Shown one piece after another: positions 9,252 through 19,611 of a DNA stretch of 55,549 nt. Below the pieces are notes generated by a model. It did not search any database. It had not been told where the DNA came from and saw only the letters and a list, made by a program, of their open reading frames with translations. Source of the DNA: Bacteroides sp. (GTDB taxonomy: Bacteria > Bacteroidota > Bacteroidia > Bacteroidales > Muribaculaceae); contig JAAVDF010000010.1 in assembly GCA_014801945.1 (NCBI GenBank), forward strand, positions 18,541 through 74,089, written 5' to 3'. Both the position numbers and the translations under genes were made by a program. How positions within the stretch are numbered: position 1 is the first letter of the stretch; each line of letters begins with the position of its first letter.

Positions 9252-11324
9252 TTACTTATAGAACTTGTTGATGTTGTTGCTTACCTTCTTATTACCGAGG
9301 AGGATACGGTCAAGAGAGTTCATCATGCGTGAAGCACCGCGCTGCTGATTGTAGCGGATTGAATTCTCTTGGAAGTCGTAGGGACGACCTTCGTTGTCGA
9401 TATCGGTCACCTGAAGTACGATCACAGAGTTGTTGGCCTGCATAGGACCTACGAGTGCACCTTTCTGTGCATTTGCGACCTTACCCTGAACCGCGCTTTC
9501 GCTCATACCGAGACCGGGAACCATGTACTGGCCGAAGTTGACAGTAGTAGTATCTACCGATACATTCATGAGCTGAGCGTAGCCTGCTACGTCCTTAGCC
9601 TTACCGTCGTAGTCAGCGAGGAGTTTGGCTGCTTTCTTGTCATTGCGTGCCTGAGCTGCAAGGATGGTGTGAACCTGAGCGTCGCGTGCAGGAACGTAGC
9701 CGCCGTCATAGATATCGTTGACAGCTACAGCGATGAAACGACCGGTCTGAACATCACCGAATACGGGTGAAACCTGACCCTTCTTGGCATCCATTACCCA
9801 AGCGACAGCTGCGTGTGAGTCATTGAGGTTGCCGATGGTAGGAGATGATGCGCTGACAGTAGCGGGGAAGGTAGTGTAGCCTGCCTCCTGAGCGTTTTCT
9901 ACAAAAGTCTTTGAGTCCTTGTTGTCATCTACATATTTGCGGAGAGCGGCATCAAGTTCGTTGATTGTAGCGTTGGAAGGCTCTGTTGTGAAAGTTATAG
10001 TTGCAAGATCATAAACGGTAACGGGAGCTTCACGCTGGCTTACACGCATGATGCGGCCGCCTTCAGCGAGAGTGTCCGGAGTGAAATATACACCGGTTGC
10101 ACGGCCATCGATGAGTTCCTTGACTGAAGCTGCATTGGCATCGAGGAGTGATACTTCCATATCCTTCTGAGCCTGCGCTACGAGGGGAGAAGCTGATACG
10201 CTGTCGAATGACACACCGGCGTTGAGCTGGCCGACGAGTGAGTCAACCTGTGCGCGGCTACCCTGAACAGCGAGGAAGTCGATCTTCACCTGTGCAACCT
10301 CCTGATCCTTACCGATGAGTTTGGCAAGAGTGTAGTCGTTACCGTTCTTGCTGACGAGAGTTGCACGGCCTACAGAGAGGCTGTCGAGGGCTGCTTTAAG
10401 ACGAGCCTGCTTATCGACATCAGACTGAGTGATTTTATTGCGGTCACCTACGAATTCAGGCATCGTAGCTATGCCCTGAAGTTCGGGATTGTTGTTGAGA
10501 GCCAAGAGAGCGTCCTCGACTTTCTTCTGACCGGCGAGAACGTCGGCTTCAGAGGGCACGATGTTTACAGCGATATAGCTGACAGTGCGGGTGGGTTCGT
10601 CGAGTGCGTAGCGGTTCTTATCCTTATTATAAAGAGCGTTGATGTCGCTGTCGCTTACTTCAAAGTCATCATCCTTGAGCGATGAGAAGTCTTTCTTGGC
10701 ATAAATGATGTGGGCTGTAGCGGCGTTGTCATCATAAAGAGCCTTGGCATCAAGTTCGTTGGCTACGAGTGTTCCGGCGAAAAGATTCTGGAATTTCTGC
10801 TGAAGGAGCATACGCTCGACATTGTTTTCGAGGTCGATCCAGTAAGCCTGAAGCTGCTGAGCCTGAGCCTGCTGCATGCCGTATTTAGTAGGGTTGAAAG
10901 CCATATCGTGGGCAGTCTTTGCGTCGGGTACACCGAGTTGCTGCTGCACCATACGATCGACATACTGTGAATTTTTGCCTACCATCATGTCAGTGAGTTC
11001 CTGATCAGTCACTGTAAGACCAAGATCCTTGATCTCCTGATCGAAGAGTTTCTCTGCGATCATGGCATTGAGCACCTGCTGCTGGAGCACGGCGTTGTCC
11101 ATGCGCTGATTCTGGGCCTGAGCCTGCTGCGAGGCGTCCTGCACGCGACGCTGGAATTCCTGAATGTCAATCTTGTTACCATCGACCTTTGCAATGGTGG
11201 TGCCGGTGCCGAAAATAGTGCGGCCCGAAGTAAAGAAGTCACCGATGATAAAAGCCAGCAGACCGGCTCCCACGATGATGAGCAAGAGGGCTGACTTGCT
11301 ACGGATTTTTTCTAATGTTGCCAT
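9252..11324 (-). CDS. ppiD: Membrane-anchored SurA/PpiD-type peptidylprolyl isomerase
   Basis: N-terminal MATLEKIRSKSALLLIIVGAGLLAFIIGDF anchor followed by a SurA_N-like region; length and layout fit PpiD. Confidence 0.85.
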   Translation of the reverse strand: MATLEKIRSKSALLLIIVGAGLLAFIIGDFFTSGRTIFGTGTTIAKVDGNKIDIQEFQRRVQDASQQAQAQNQRMDNAVLQQQVLNAMIAEKLFDQEIKDLGLTVTDQELTDMMVGKNSQYVDRMVQQQLGVPDAKTAHDMAFNPTKYGMQQAQAQQLQAYWIDLENNVERMLLQQKFQNLFAGTLVANELDAKALYDDNAATAHIIYAKKDFSSLKDDDFEVSDSDINALYNKDKNRYALDEPTRTVSYIAVNIVPSEADVLAGQKKVEDALLALNNNPELQGIATMPEFVGDRNKITQSDVDKQARLKAALDSLSVGRATLVSKNGNDYTLAKLIGKDQEVAQVKIDFLAVQGSRAQVDSLVGQLNAGVSFDSVSASPLVAQAQKDMEVSLLDANAASVKELIDGRATGVYFTPDTLAEGGRIMRVSQREAPVTVYDLATITFTTEPSNATINELDAALRKYVDDNKDSKTFVENAQEAGYTTFPATVSASSPTIGNLNDSHAAVAWVMDAKKGQVSPVFGDVQTGRFIAVAVNDIYDGGYVPARDAQVHTILAAQARNDKKAAKLLADYDGKAKDVAGYAQLMNVSVDTTTVNFGQYMVPGLGMSESAVQGKVANAQKGALVGPMQANNSVIVLQVTDIDNEGRPYDFQENSIRYNQQRGASRMMNSLDRILLGNKKVSNNINKFYK

Positions 11325-11418
11325 TTATGTTTAGATGATTTTTGATTTTAAGGGTTATAAATGCTGTAAATAGCCGTCAATAAGCCCCACATGGCAGAGG
11401 CTACGCGGATTTAAAGCA

Positions 11419-11449
11419 CAAAAGTACGATAAATTCCATTTAATTCAAA
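11419..11449 (-). promoter_or_regulatory. Bacteroidetes-type promoter for the ppiD-like gene
   Basis: Minus-strand TACTTTTG (11426-11419) and TTTG (11449-11446), 19-bp spacer. Confidence 0.55.
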
Positions 11450-11627
11450 ACGAACCTATTGAAAATCATTGGACACGGAGGGAAAAATGAGTGAAAAATT
11501 ATAAAAAATACTTCGTAAGAGTGTAATATACTTCCCGCTGTGTGCGTTTTTCTAAGCAAAGGAGTGGGTCGGAGTCAGTTCTGCCCCTTCCGAAAATAAG
11601 TTAATTCATCTAAACCCACCATTTGAC

Positions 11628-12329
11628 ATGCGCCGTCAACTATTTATTCTTTTGTTTACTCTCGTTTGCTGCTCTGTTTCGCTTTTTGCTGTTCAGCCAC
11701 GTCCCGGAGTGTCGATACTCGGTGACTCATATTCCACTTTCGAGGGTTATGTGACTCCGGATACCAACTATGTATGGTATTTTAAAGTCCCGAACACTCA
11801 ACAGACTGACGTGAGCGATGTCAAGCAGACTTGGTGGCAGCAGCTCATCCGTGATAAGAACCTTCGTCTCGTAGTCAACAATTCATTTTCCGGTTCTACG
11901 ATCTGTAACCGAGGATATCGCGGCGAGGATTATAGCGACCGTTCATTTCTGACTCGTGTGAAGGAGCTTGGTTCGCCTGATATAATCCTTGTGTTCGGTG
12001 GCACTAATGATTCATGGGCCGGCGTAGAGGTCGGTGAATATCTTGATGAGAACGGTCTTACGGCTGATGGCAGCGAACCGGATCTCTATACTTTCCGTCC
12101 GGCACTTGACCGTATGCTATCTACAATGAAGGATTACTATCCGGGGACGGATATATACTTCATCGTCAACACAAAGCTCCGACCCGAAATCACGGAATCA
12201 ATAGTGACCCTGTGTGGACGTTATGGAGTCGAGACGATAATGCTTGAGGATATTCACAAAAAAGCAAACCATCCCTCTGTCAAAGGGATGGCCGAGATTG
12301 CCCGACAGGTCGGGGAAAGATTGAAGTGA
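11628..12329 (+). CDS. Secreted SGNH/GDSL hydrolase
   Basis: Signal peptide; ILGDSYSTFEGY block I, VFGGTNDSWAGV block III, NHPSVKG C-terminal block. Confidence 0.88.
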   Translation: MRRQLFILLFTLVCCSVSLFAVQPRPGVSILGDSYSTFEGYVTPDTNYVWYFKVPNTQQTDVSDVKQTWWQQLIRDKNLRLVVNNSFSGSTICNRGYRGEDYSDRSFLTRVKELGSPDIILVFGGTNDSWAGVEVGEYLDENGLTADGSEPDLYTFRPALDRMLSTMKDYYPGTDIYFIVNTKLRPEITESIVTLCGRYGVETIMLEDIHKKANHPSVKGMAEIARQVGERLK

Positions 12330-12418
12330 TGCCGGAGGGATTAATCACTCTCTGACACAGTGTGTGATATCGATGGCGGCGTAGAATTTTTCCTTATCCC
12401 GCACGTTGCTAATTGCTC

Positions 12419-13438
12419 TTACAGGCTATCACGTTTGGCGAAGAGTCCGTCGAGCCAACGGGTGATGGTCTCAAGAGTAGTAGGGGAGACGTCCTCCGTG
12501 ATTGTCGCATACTCCTGTATCATACCGGTTTTGCAGCGTTGGAAAAGATGGTTATGCTCAGGGAGGAGCTTGATTATAGCTCCGGGATTGAGCTCGGAGA
12601 TGGTATTGAGATTTTCCGGAACCACCTGTAGGTCAAGAGTCCCGTTAAGCGCAAGCCAAGGTTTATTGATGGATTTTATCTCTGCGGTAGGATCATAACG
12701 GAGCATGTTGCGATACCACGGAGAAAGCATTGTCTCCACTTGCGCGGCCAATTGCTTTTGCACTTCGGGTAACTTCGCTCCTTCACCGAGACTTTCAGCG
12801 AGGGTCATGTAGATGGTTGTGTTGGCCTGCTTTGCGGGTAGATCGGATTTTGCTGTCTCAAGTATCCGGCGTTGGAGTGTCTCCCCGTCCCAGCGACCGG
12901 TCATGCGGGTAGCTATGGCGCGGGATTGGGACATTATGACTGAATCACCCTGCCATGCAGGAGCGGCAAGAGTGACGATAAATTCACATTTGGGGTTGTG
13001 TGCGGCATTGCGGATAGCTATTGTACCGCCTTCGGAGTGACCGATGACACCAACCGGAATCCGGGAGTAACAACTGTCAATATATGCCACTCCGGCCGCA
13101 ATATCATGGACAAAGTCGTCAGTAGTCGCCGAGGCGAAATCACCGCCGCTTCCGCCTATGCCACGGTCATCCATGCGCAGGACGGCGTAGCCGTTTGCCG
13201 TCAGATGGTCCGCTATGGTTTTAAACGGGCGGTGTCCGAGTATTTCTTCATCGCGGTTTTGCTGACCGCTTCCGGTGGCCATTACTATGGCCGCTTTTGG
13301 CTCTATGGTGTCAGGCACGGAGAGTGTCCCGGCAAGAGTTATTCCGTGGCAGTGGTTAGTGATGGTTACTTCTTTCTCCAGACCGTAGGCAGAGGCGGAG
13401 AGCATGAGAAGTGAGGTAATAACTATGATTCTATACAT
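12419..13438 (-). CDS. Secreted alpha/beta hydrolase
   Basis: Signal peptide, GHSEGG nucleophile elbow, DDRGIGGSGG, C-terminal PEHNHLFQ histidine. Confidence 0.9.
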   Translation of the reverse strand: MYRIIVITSLLMLSASAYGLEKEVTITNHCHGITLAGTLSVPDTIEPKAAIVMATGSGQQNRDEEILGHRPFKTIADHLTANGYAVLRMDDRGIGGSGGDFASATTDDFVHDIAAGVAYIDSCYSRIPVGVIGHSEGGTIAIRNAAHNPKCEFIVTLAAPAWQGDSVIMSQSRAIATRMTGRWDGETLQRRILETAKSDLPAKQANTTIYMTLAESLGEGAKLPEVQKQLAAQVETMLSPWYRNMLRYDPTAEIKSINKPWLALNGTLDLQVVPENLNTISELNPGAIIKLLPEHNHLFQRCKTGMIQEYATITEDVSPTTLETITRWLDGLFAKRDSL

Positions 13439-13769
13439 CTGATTCCGGAGTTAACGTTTTTTTATCCTTACGGTTGGGATTGGCGGGAAACCATCCGCGT
13501 GCCACACGTTTTTGCTGCTCGAAGATCTCACCTATGGTCCAGAAGGATGAGAAAGAGAACACTCCGAGCAGTGATGACCAGAACACATCATCGACGAGCA
13601 GTGAACCTGCAATCCCCGCTATGCCGAGAAGGAGAAACCACCACCAGCAGCGTGTGCCGAAATAGTACTCACATTTTATTGTGATCGGATGAAAGATTCC
13701 TATTATAAGAAAAGTGCATATCCCTATCGCAAGGCCAAGAAGATTATGATTTGAGAGTAATTCGCTCAT
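13431..13769 (-). CDS. DUF4491 family small membrane protein
   Basis: MSELLSNHNLLGLAIGICTFLIIGIFHPITIKCEYYFGTRCWWWFLLLGI; overlaps the hydrolase start by 8 bp. Confidence 0.85.
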   Translation of the reverse strand: MSELLSNHNLLGLAIGICTFLIIGIFHPITIKCEYYFGTRCWWWFLLLGIAGIAGSLLVDDVFWSSLLGVFSFSSFWTIGEIFEQQKRVARGWFPANPNRKDKKTLTPESDV

Positions 13770-13797
13770 TAAAATTCGGTGTATATGTGTATTCGGA

Positions 13798-14343
13798 TTA
13801 TGGTTTTGACGTTAATTCAGTCTCATTCGGGCCGTCGGCAAGATCTGTCATGGTTATATATGAGATCACCGTACATGTCACACGGTAGGGGGTGACATTG
13901 GCCACTCTCGGCTGACGGCCTCTATAATAATAGAAAGAGTTCTGTCTATCCCATGATGGAAATTCCACTCTGCGTGTCGCTCCGGCCGGAATATCATCAT
14001 GGAGGTCAATGACTTCCTCATGAAGTGTATGGCCGGACATGTCGGAATATGACAGCCGTATATTTAGACCAACGATTCGGCAGGGGAGTTTATTGCTTAC
14101 AAACATGCTTTCCTTGCGAGAATTGAGAGGTTTGTCATAACCGGAAAGGCGTATGTCGGCCTGTGAGGTGACGGCTATTGTGTCGAAACGTATCTTCTGC
14201 ACCTTTTTCTCCACTGAGGTCGCCCCAACTGCTTTTGGGCGCAGACGCCCCCGCAGAGTCTTTTCGGCATTGGCTTCAGTTAGTGCTCCTGCAAGCAGGA
14301 TTGACAGGAAAACGGTTAGAAGCCTTAGGGCGTGGATAGGCAT
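13798..14343 (-). CDS. Secreted hypothetical protein
   Basis: Signal peptide and codon usage consistent with coding; no family recognised. Confidence 0.7.
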   Translation of the reverse strand: MPIHALRLLTVFLSILLAGALTEANAEKTLRGRLRPKAVGATSVEKKVQKIRFDTIAVTSQADIRLSGYDKPLNSRKESMFVSNKLPCRIVGLNIRLSYSDMSGHTLHEEVIDLHDDIPAGATRRVEFPSWDRQNSFYYYRGRQPRVANVTPYRVTCTVISYITMTDLADGPNETELTSKP

Positions 14344-14399
14344 AGATGATTGTAGTGGTGAATTACTTGTGGGAAAATGGGAGAAACATTAGTAAGCCT

Positions 14400-15047
14400 T
14401 TAGAGATAGCGTGGTTCTGTGGGGATGGCAGGTGCGGGAAACACTCGCAGGCAACCGTCGATATCACCGGGACTTTTTTCCTGTTTTGTTATCAACCGGC
14501 GATACATGTATGGCAATAGTCTCCACCAGTTGAAGCGCAGGGAACTTCCGTAGCGGCTTATCACGAGGCGGCTTTCATCGTCACCGAGGGTGAGGGTGAC
14601 CTTTTTCGGCGAGTGGAGGGCAGTTCCTGAATCCGTGCGCCCGGTGTAGATACGTCCGTCATAGACCCCGCGTTTTGCTGTCGGTGACAGATAGCCCATC
14701 ACTGTGCCGGGACGCAACGCCATGTCGGCAGCACGCACTATGACCATGCGGTAGGTGACAGCACCGGCCTCGTCCCTTGCCGGATCATCATTATCCTCGC
14801 GTTCGATGGCCATCAGGGTTCCCTCGGCTGCAAAACGCCACAGACCTTCCACGGAATGGAGTGGTAGTGACTGCATCCGCTCCATGACTTCAGCGGCCGT
14901 ATCATAGCCATTTACGGTAGTTGAGATCCGTGGTGTCCCGTCAATAACCTTCTCCTCAATCAATTTAGGCAGCTCAGAACCGCCCGCAGTGACTGCTGCG
15001 GACCAGAGTAGGAGGGAGAGGGATATGAGCAGCCGGATCATTGTCAA
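14400..15047 (-). CDS. Secreted hypothetical protein
   Basis: Signal peptide (MTMIRLLISLSLLLWSAAVTAG); no family recognised. Confidence 0.7.
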   Translation of the reverse strand: MTMIRLLISLSLLLWSAAVTAGGSELPKLIEEKVIDGTPRISTTVNGYDTAAEVMERMQSLPLHSVEGLWRFAAEGTLMAIEREDNDDPARDEAGAVTYRMVIVRAADMALRPGTVMGYLSPTAKRGVYDGRIYTGRTDSGTALHSPKKVTLTLGDDESRLVISRYGSSLRFNWWRLLPYMYRRLITKQEKSPGDIDGCLRVFPAPAIPTEPRYL

Positions 15048-15124
15048 TAACTAAGGAGTAGGCTTATCTGTTGGTAGAAAAAGGTAGGGGAGAGGATATA
15101 GGGGTTCAGACGATATCGCCGTGT

Positions 15125-16540
15125 TTAGATCGAGGAGAATTTATAGGCGAATCCGAATGACAGGATCTCTTTGAGCTGAAGTTTATGCCAGTCTTCATTC
15201 TCGGTAGCAGGGGTGGTTGTGTCGTAACGCAGGTGGACATAGATCTGTGTCGAGAGGAAGCGGTTGATGTTGAATGAGAGGGTGTTTTCCCAGTCACCGT
15301 AGGCATACTCATAGTTCGTGAAGACAAAGAGACGCGAACGGAGATTTATATTTTCTGTGAGCACCCAGTAAAGTTTGGCTTCGGCATTGGAACCATACTG
15401 ACTGACGGTCTTGCGTCCCTCTTTTATTCCGTAAGAAGTCTCGTTCATGCGGTGGTTGATACATGTCTTCATGTTCCATGAGAACGGAGAGATCGAGGCA
15501 TCGAGGGTGAATGTCTTTTTGGGGTTTGCGTAGTTGTACGTCATACCGACGCCGACGTTAAGTTCGCCGGGCGACATGAATGCGCCTTTCAGGTCTCTTG
15601 TGTTGGGTTTGTAGTTGTTGAGGAACTGGGTCTTGAATGAGACGTTGGTTGAATAGTACCAGTATTTCGACGCTTTGTAACCGGCAAGAAGATTCCACTG
15701 GAAGAGGTCCTCGGACACTGAATAGTTGCGCAGAGAGTCATTTGGCGCGTCGTTCATGCCGAGTTTATACTGGAAGGTGGTCTCGAAAAGAAAATTTTTG
15801 TGGAAGGCAGGATTGAGCTTGACATTGTAGAAGAGATTGACAAGCGCATTTATGTTGTTATTACCGCCCTGATACCAGTTGGGAGACACGTATGCCTGAG
15901 AGAACTGTATGGAGCTTGTGAAGGTTCTCAGCCAGTGTCGGCGGTTGAACTGCACCTCCATCTGCTGTTTAGGTGCTTCCTTAACGGGAAGTTCAGCGAT
16001 TACGATTTTTGCAGTTTCGGGATCGACCTTAGCTTCGTATTTACGCGGGGCTTCGGGAAGTTTGGACTCATCGAAACGGACATACTCAGGAAGGTTCACA
16101 AAGAACGATTGCTTGGCACGACGCACGAGATTATTATGATAGTTGTCCGTTACAAGCCAGCCATACACGGGATCATTGAGTGATATGCCTGAATCGTTCA
16201 GAGGAAGATGTATGGAGTCGAGCAGCTGGAACGAATCGAACACTACGGGACGGAAATAATAGTCCGGCAGGGCTGTCGTCGGGACATACATGGTGTTGAG
16301 AAGGCTGTCGGTCGGTAGAGGCCATATAATGGAGTCAACCGCTTCCTTATTTCCAAGTGGATATGCGGACACAAGATTGACCTGATCGATCAAATCTACA
16401 ACATCAAGTGTATCTGGAAGTTGGTAATTGTAGATCTCCGAGCGATTAGAGGATGTTCCGAAGAAAGAACTTGTCTGACCGAGGATCTGAGAGAAGCCTA
16501 ACACAGTCAGAAATAAACCTGATAGAAATGTCCTTACCAT
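15125..16540 (-). CDS. DUF3078 domain-containing outer-membrane protein
   Basis: SPNWYQGGNNNINALVNLFYNVKLNPAFHKNFLFETTFQYKLGMN; start placed at the internal ATG preceding a signal peptide (MVRTFLSGLFLTVLGFSQ) rather than 16573. Confidence 0.82.
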   Translation of the reverse strand: MVRTFLSGLFLTVLGFSQILGQTSSFFGTSSNRSEIYNYQLPDTLDVVDLIDQVNLVSAYPLGNKEAVDSIIWPLPTDSLLNTMYVPTTALPDYYFRPVVFDSFQLLDSIHLPLNDSGISLNDPVYGWLVTDNYHNNLVRRAKQSFFVNLPEYVRFDESKLPEAPRKYEAKVDPETAKIVIAELPVKEAPKQQMEVQFNRRHWLRTFTSSIQFSQAYVSPNWYQGGNNNINALVNLFYNVKLNPAFHKNFLFETTFQYKLGMNDAPNDSLRNYSVSEDLFQWNLLAGYKASKYWYYSTNVSFKTQFLNNYKPNTRDLKGAFMSPGELNVGVGMTYNYANPKKTFTLDASISPFSWNMKTCINHRMNETSYGIKEGRKTVSQYGSNAEAKLYWVLTENINLRSRLFVFTNYEYAYGDWENTLSFNINRFLSTQIYVHLRYDTTTPATENEDWHKLQLKEILSFGFAYKFSSI

Positions 16541-16615
16541 AATGATTGATGAATCCTTGGAATGAATAAACATGTCCGGAGCCGGACAACCGATAACCTA
16601 AAATGTTATAATGTG

Positions 16616-16647
16616 CAAAATTAAAGAAAAAATCACTTAGTAGCAAA
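16616..16647 (-). promoter_or_regulatory. Bacteroidetes-type promoter for the DUF3078 gene
   Basis: Minus-strand TAATTTTG (16623-16616) and TTTG (16647-16644), 20-bp spacer. Confidence 0.65.
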
Positions 16648-16716
16648 AATTAGACCGTATTCGCAACAAAAATAAAGGGAATGATCATTTGGGAATGTTG
16701 GAACGATATCAAAAAA

Positions 16717-16748
16717 GACACGCGTCTGTTTTATGGCAGACGCGTGTC
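16717..16748 (-). terminator. Rho-independent terminator of the FadL-like gene
   Basis: GACACGCGTCTG / CAGACGCGTGTC stem followed by T6 on the minus strand. Confidence 0.88.
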
Positions 16749-16821
16749 GGACAAAAGATGGAGAAAAGTTTTGGTCATGAACGGATATTATCATCCATCT
16801 TTATTAATTACTACGGCATAT

Positions 16822-18228
16822 TTAGAAGCTATAGCTTAATCCTATTGACGGGATGAAAGCATGAAGCTTGTAGTCGGCAGTAAACTTACCGGTGGTGCTG
16901 AATCCGAACTGGTCAATCGCCTGAGAGGGGAGACCGGCAGCCTGAAGTTTTCCGATCATGGTAGCTCCGAGGAGATCGGAATATTCGCACGAAGCGTTAT
17001 CTACGCCTAATCCAGCCACATACATGAATGCAAGATCAATCGAAAGCGATGGGATAGGGCGGAATGACAGACCGACGGTCGGTTCGATCTTGGTCATGCC
17101 CGGAGTCTCAGGGTTATAGTAATTCTTGTTGACAGGTGACGTGTCTATCATGAGTCCGAGACGTGCATCGAAGCGATCCGTCACCGCATATTGTCCACCG
17201 ATCGAATAGCACCATGAATTTTTGTATTTCTTGGTGATGTTCTGATTGTAAGGGGTAAGTTGTTCGGCAAGAAATTCGATATCGAGACGCTTATATGCAT
17301 GCCATCCCGTAAGTCGGGCATCAAAAGCGAGGGTAAGACGGTCAACCGGTTTGTAGGCGATGCCGAGACCCATCACCCACGGACAGGGCATTTCAGCCGT
17401 GAAATTGGCTTCGTTTATTAGGTCGAGGCTTTCACCGAGAATCCCCTGCGCGATTTGATTAGCATACTTCACGTAGGCGTCTCCGGCTTTTACTTTCATA
17501 GCCATTTTTGAGCGGTAAGAAGCACCGACTGTGAGCTGATCGGTGATGTTGTACATTGCGCCGACGTTGAAGCCGACCACCATGTCCGCTTTTCCGTTAA
17601 GATTTACCGAGGCAGGAGTGGTGTTGCCGAAAGCCGGTGTTCCCTGAGGGAGCTGTCCGAGGGTGGTGAGTGTTGTGATGGCCTTGTCCATCGTCGAAGC
17701 CGTCACGAGTCCCTTGTTCAGATCCACCGTACCCCATGAGATCATGGCACCTGCTCCAATGGAGAACTTCGGTGTGATTGCCCATGAGAGCGTGGGTTGG
17801 ATGGTGAACACTTTCAGGCTTACATTCTGATTGAGCACTGCACCGGGCCAGTTGTCTGTCCAGTTGATCGATGATCCGTAGGGAGTGTAGAATGAGATAC
17901 CTCCTTTGAGGTTATCGTATATAGAGAATGCTCCGTTGACATTTATCGGAGTAGCGATACCGTTGTCGGTTTTATAATCAACTCCATCGACAGTGGCTGT
18001 GCAGGTTGGCATTATGCCTGTGACGGCTCCTGAAAGGTCAAGAGTCTTATCCATATAAGCCATACCGGCCGGGTTGAAGAACATGCTTTCAGCACCGAGC
18101 TTGAGGGCGATACCGGTGTGTCCCATACCGATCTGTTTTGCGGATAATGAATTGATCTGGTAGCCTTCGGCTAAAGCTGTATTGCCAATAGTTGCTACTG
18201 CAATAGCCGAGATAATGAATTTCTTCAT
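16822..18228 (-). CDS. OmpP1/FadL-family outer membrane transporter
   Basis: Signal peptide; EGYQINSLSAKQIGMGHTGIALKLGAESMFFNPAGMAYM N-terminus; C-terminal aromatic (SYSF). Confidence 0.92.
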   Translation of the reverse strand: MKKFIISAIAVATIGNTALAEGYQINSLSAKQIGMGHTGIALKLGAESMFFNPAGMAYMDKTLDLSGAVTGIMPTCTATVDGVDYKTDNGIATPINVNGAFSIYDNLKGGISFYTPYGSSINWTDNWPGAVLNQNVSLKVFTIQPTLSWAITPKFSIGAGAMISWGTVDLNKGLVTASTMDKAITTLTTLGQLPQGTPAFGNTTPASVNLNGKADMVVGFNVGAMYNITDQLTVGASYRSKMAMKVKAGDAYVKYANQIAQGILGESLDLINEANFTAEMPCPWVMGLGIAYKPVDRLTLAFDARLTGWHAYKRLDIEFLAEQLTPYNQNITKKYKNSWCYSIGGQYAVTDRFDARLGLMIDTSPVNKNYYNPETPGMTKIEPTVGLSFRPIPSLSIDLAFMYVAGLGVDNASCEYSDLLGATMIGKLQAAGLPSQAIDQFGFSTTGKFTADYKLHAFIPSIGLSYSF

Positions 18229-18320
18229 AGATAAATAGGTTAGTGAGAGTTGGCAGAGTGATCTGTTATATCAACAGGAGGTCTCTGCCTGAAATTTTTA
18301 ATATTTGTAGAAATTGTCGG

Positions 18321-18328
18321 CAAAGGTA
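18321..18328 (-). promoter_or_regulatory. Candidate -7 box (TACCTTTG, minus strand) for the FadL-like gene
   Basis: CAAAGGTA on plus strand; possible TTG at -33 (18349-18351). Confidence 0.45.
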
Positions 18329-18633
18329 GAGTTAAACCATGACATCCCCAATATAATACACACTTTTTAACGAAAAAATTTGACTAAAAGTCAGATTATT
18401 TGGTCTAAAATACATGTAGAATAATAGGCGAAAATTGTAGATTAAACTCTTTAATAGCTATAATTCAGAAGGATATGATTGCAGCATACTGTCCATTTTA
18501 CGGTATCTGTAAGCGATCCAGCCGGATGCTTCTTAAATATACACGTATGCAAAATAATAAACAGTCTGTATAATTTGTAAAATCAATGAATTTCAGCTAT
18601 ATTTGTAACATAAATCACATAATCTTCCGCCAC

Positions 18634-19512
18634 ATGAACTCTGCCTCTGCTACATTTATCAATCCACTGACTGACTTTGGTTTCAAATACCTTTTCGGTC
18701 AGGAGGAGCATAAACAATTTTTATTGTCGTTTCTCAACTCACTTATGACCGGTCAGCGTGTCATCACGGATGTGGAGTTTGTTGACAAGGAACGTATAAA
18801 TGAAGATAAGGATGGTCGTGCATTGATCTATGATCTGCACTGTAAGACGGCAGATGGTCATAAAATAATTGTCGAGATGCAGAACCGCTATCAGACATAT
18901 TTTCGTGACAGGGCAATATTCTACATGTCAGGTGATATCTATCATCAGGGACGCAGAGGTTCGGAGTGGAACTATTGTCTAACACCGGTTTATGGAGTTT
19001 TCATGATGAACTTCGATTGGCATGAAGGACAAGAGGAACCATTGCGTGAAGATGTTTGTTTGATGAATGAGTGTACACATGAAGTTTTCTCGGATAAAAT
19101 GAGGATGACATTCCTGAAGATTCCGATGATGGATAAGAATGCCGACGATTGCCGTGACACTTTTGATAGATGGTTGTATTTGCTAAAACACATGGATAAG
19201 ATGGAGGTGATGCCTAAAGTATTTATGAATGATCCGGTATTTCGCCGGTTAGGGGAAGTGGCAAAAGTTGCTGCTTTAACAGATAATGAACGGGAGGCTT
19301 ATGATAAGTCTCTTAAAGTCTATCGTGACAGCTATGCTATCGCCGAGACAGAACGTGCTGAGGGCCGGGAAGAGGGTCGTGCGGAAGGTCGTGCGGAAGG
19401 TCGTGCGGAAGAAAAGCTATCAAATGCCCGTAATCTGAAGAAATTAGGGATTCCGATAGACATTATTGCGAAAGGGGTAGGTCTGTCTGAATCTGAAATC
19501 GCGTCCTTGTAA
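18634..19512 (+). CDS. Rpn family / PD-(D/E)XK nuclease-family transposase protein
   Basis: NPLTDFGFKYLFGQEEHKQFLLSFLNSLM, YDLHCKTADGHKIIVEMQNRYQTYFRDRAIFYMS and EGRAEGRAEGRAEEK C-terminus; ATG at 18634 preferred to 18586. Confidence 0.92.
   Translation: MNSASATFINPLTDFGFKYLFGQEEHKQFLLSFLNSLMTGQRVITDVEFVDKERINEDKDGRALIYDLHCKTADGHKIIVEMQNRYQTYFRDRAIFYMSGDIYHQGRRGSEWNYCLTPVYGVFMMNFDWHEGQEEPLREDVCLMNECTHEVFSDKMRMTFLKIPMMDKNADDCRDTFDRWLYLLKHMDKMEVMPKVFMNDPVFRRLGEVAKVAALTDNEREAYDKSLKVYRDSYAIAETERAEGREEGRAEGRAEGRAEEKLSNARNLKKLGIPIDIIAKGVGLSESEIASL
19375..19410 (+). repeat. Tandem repeat, 3 x 12 bp (GGTCGTGCGGAA) inside the Rpn gene
   Basis: Three exact copies read directly; encodes (GRAE)n in frame. 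Confidence 0.95.
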
Positions 19513-19611
19513 TGCGCGTTTAAACATTGCGGGTAATTATTTTTTCATCATGATGAGGGGTTATGATGAAATCATCGTGACCTAATTTTATGGAATCACG
19601 GCAGAATTTTG

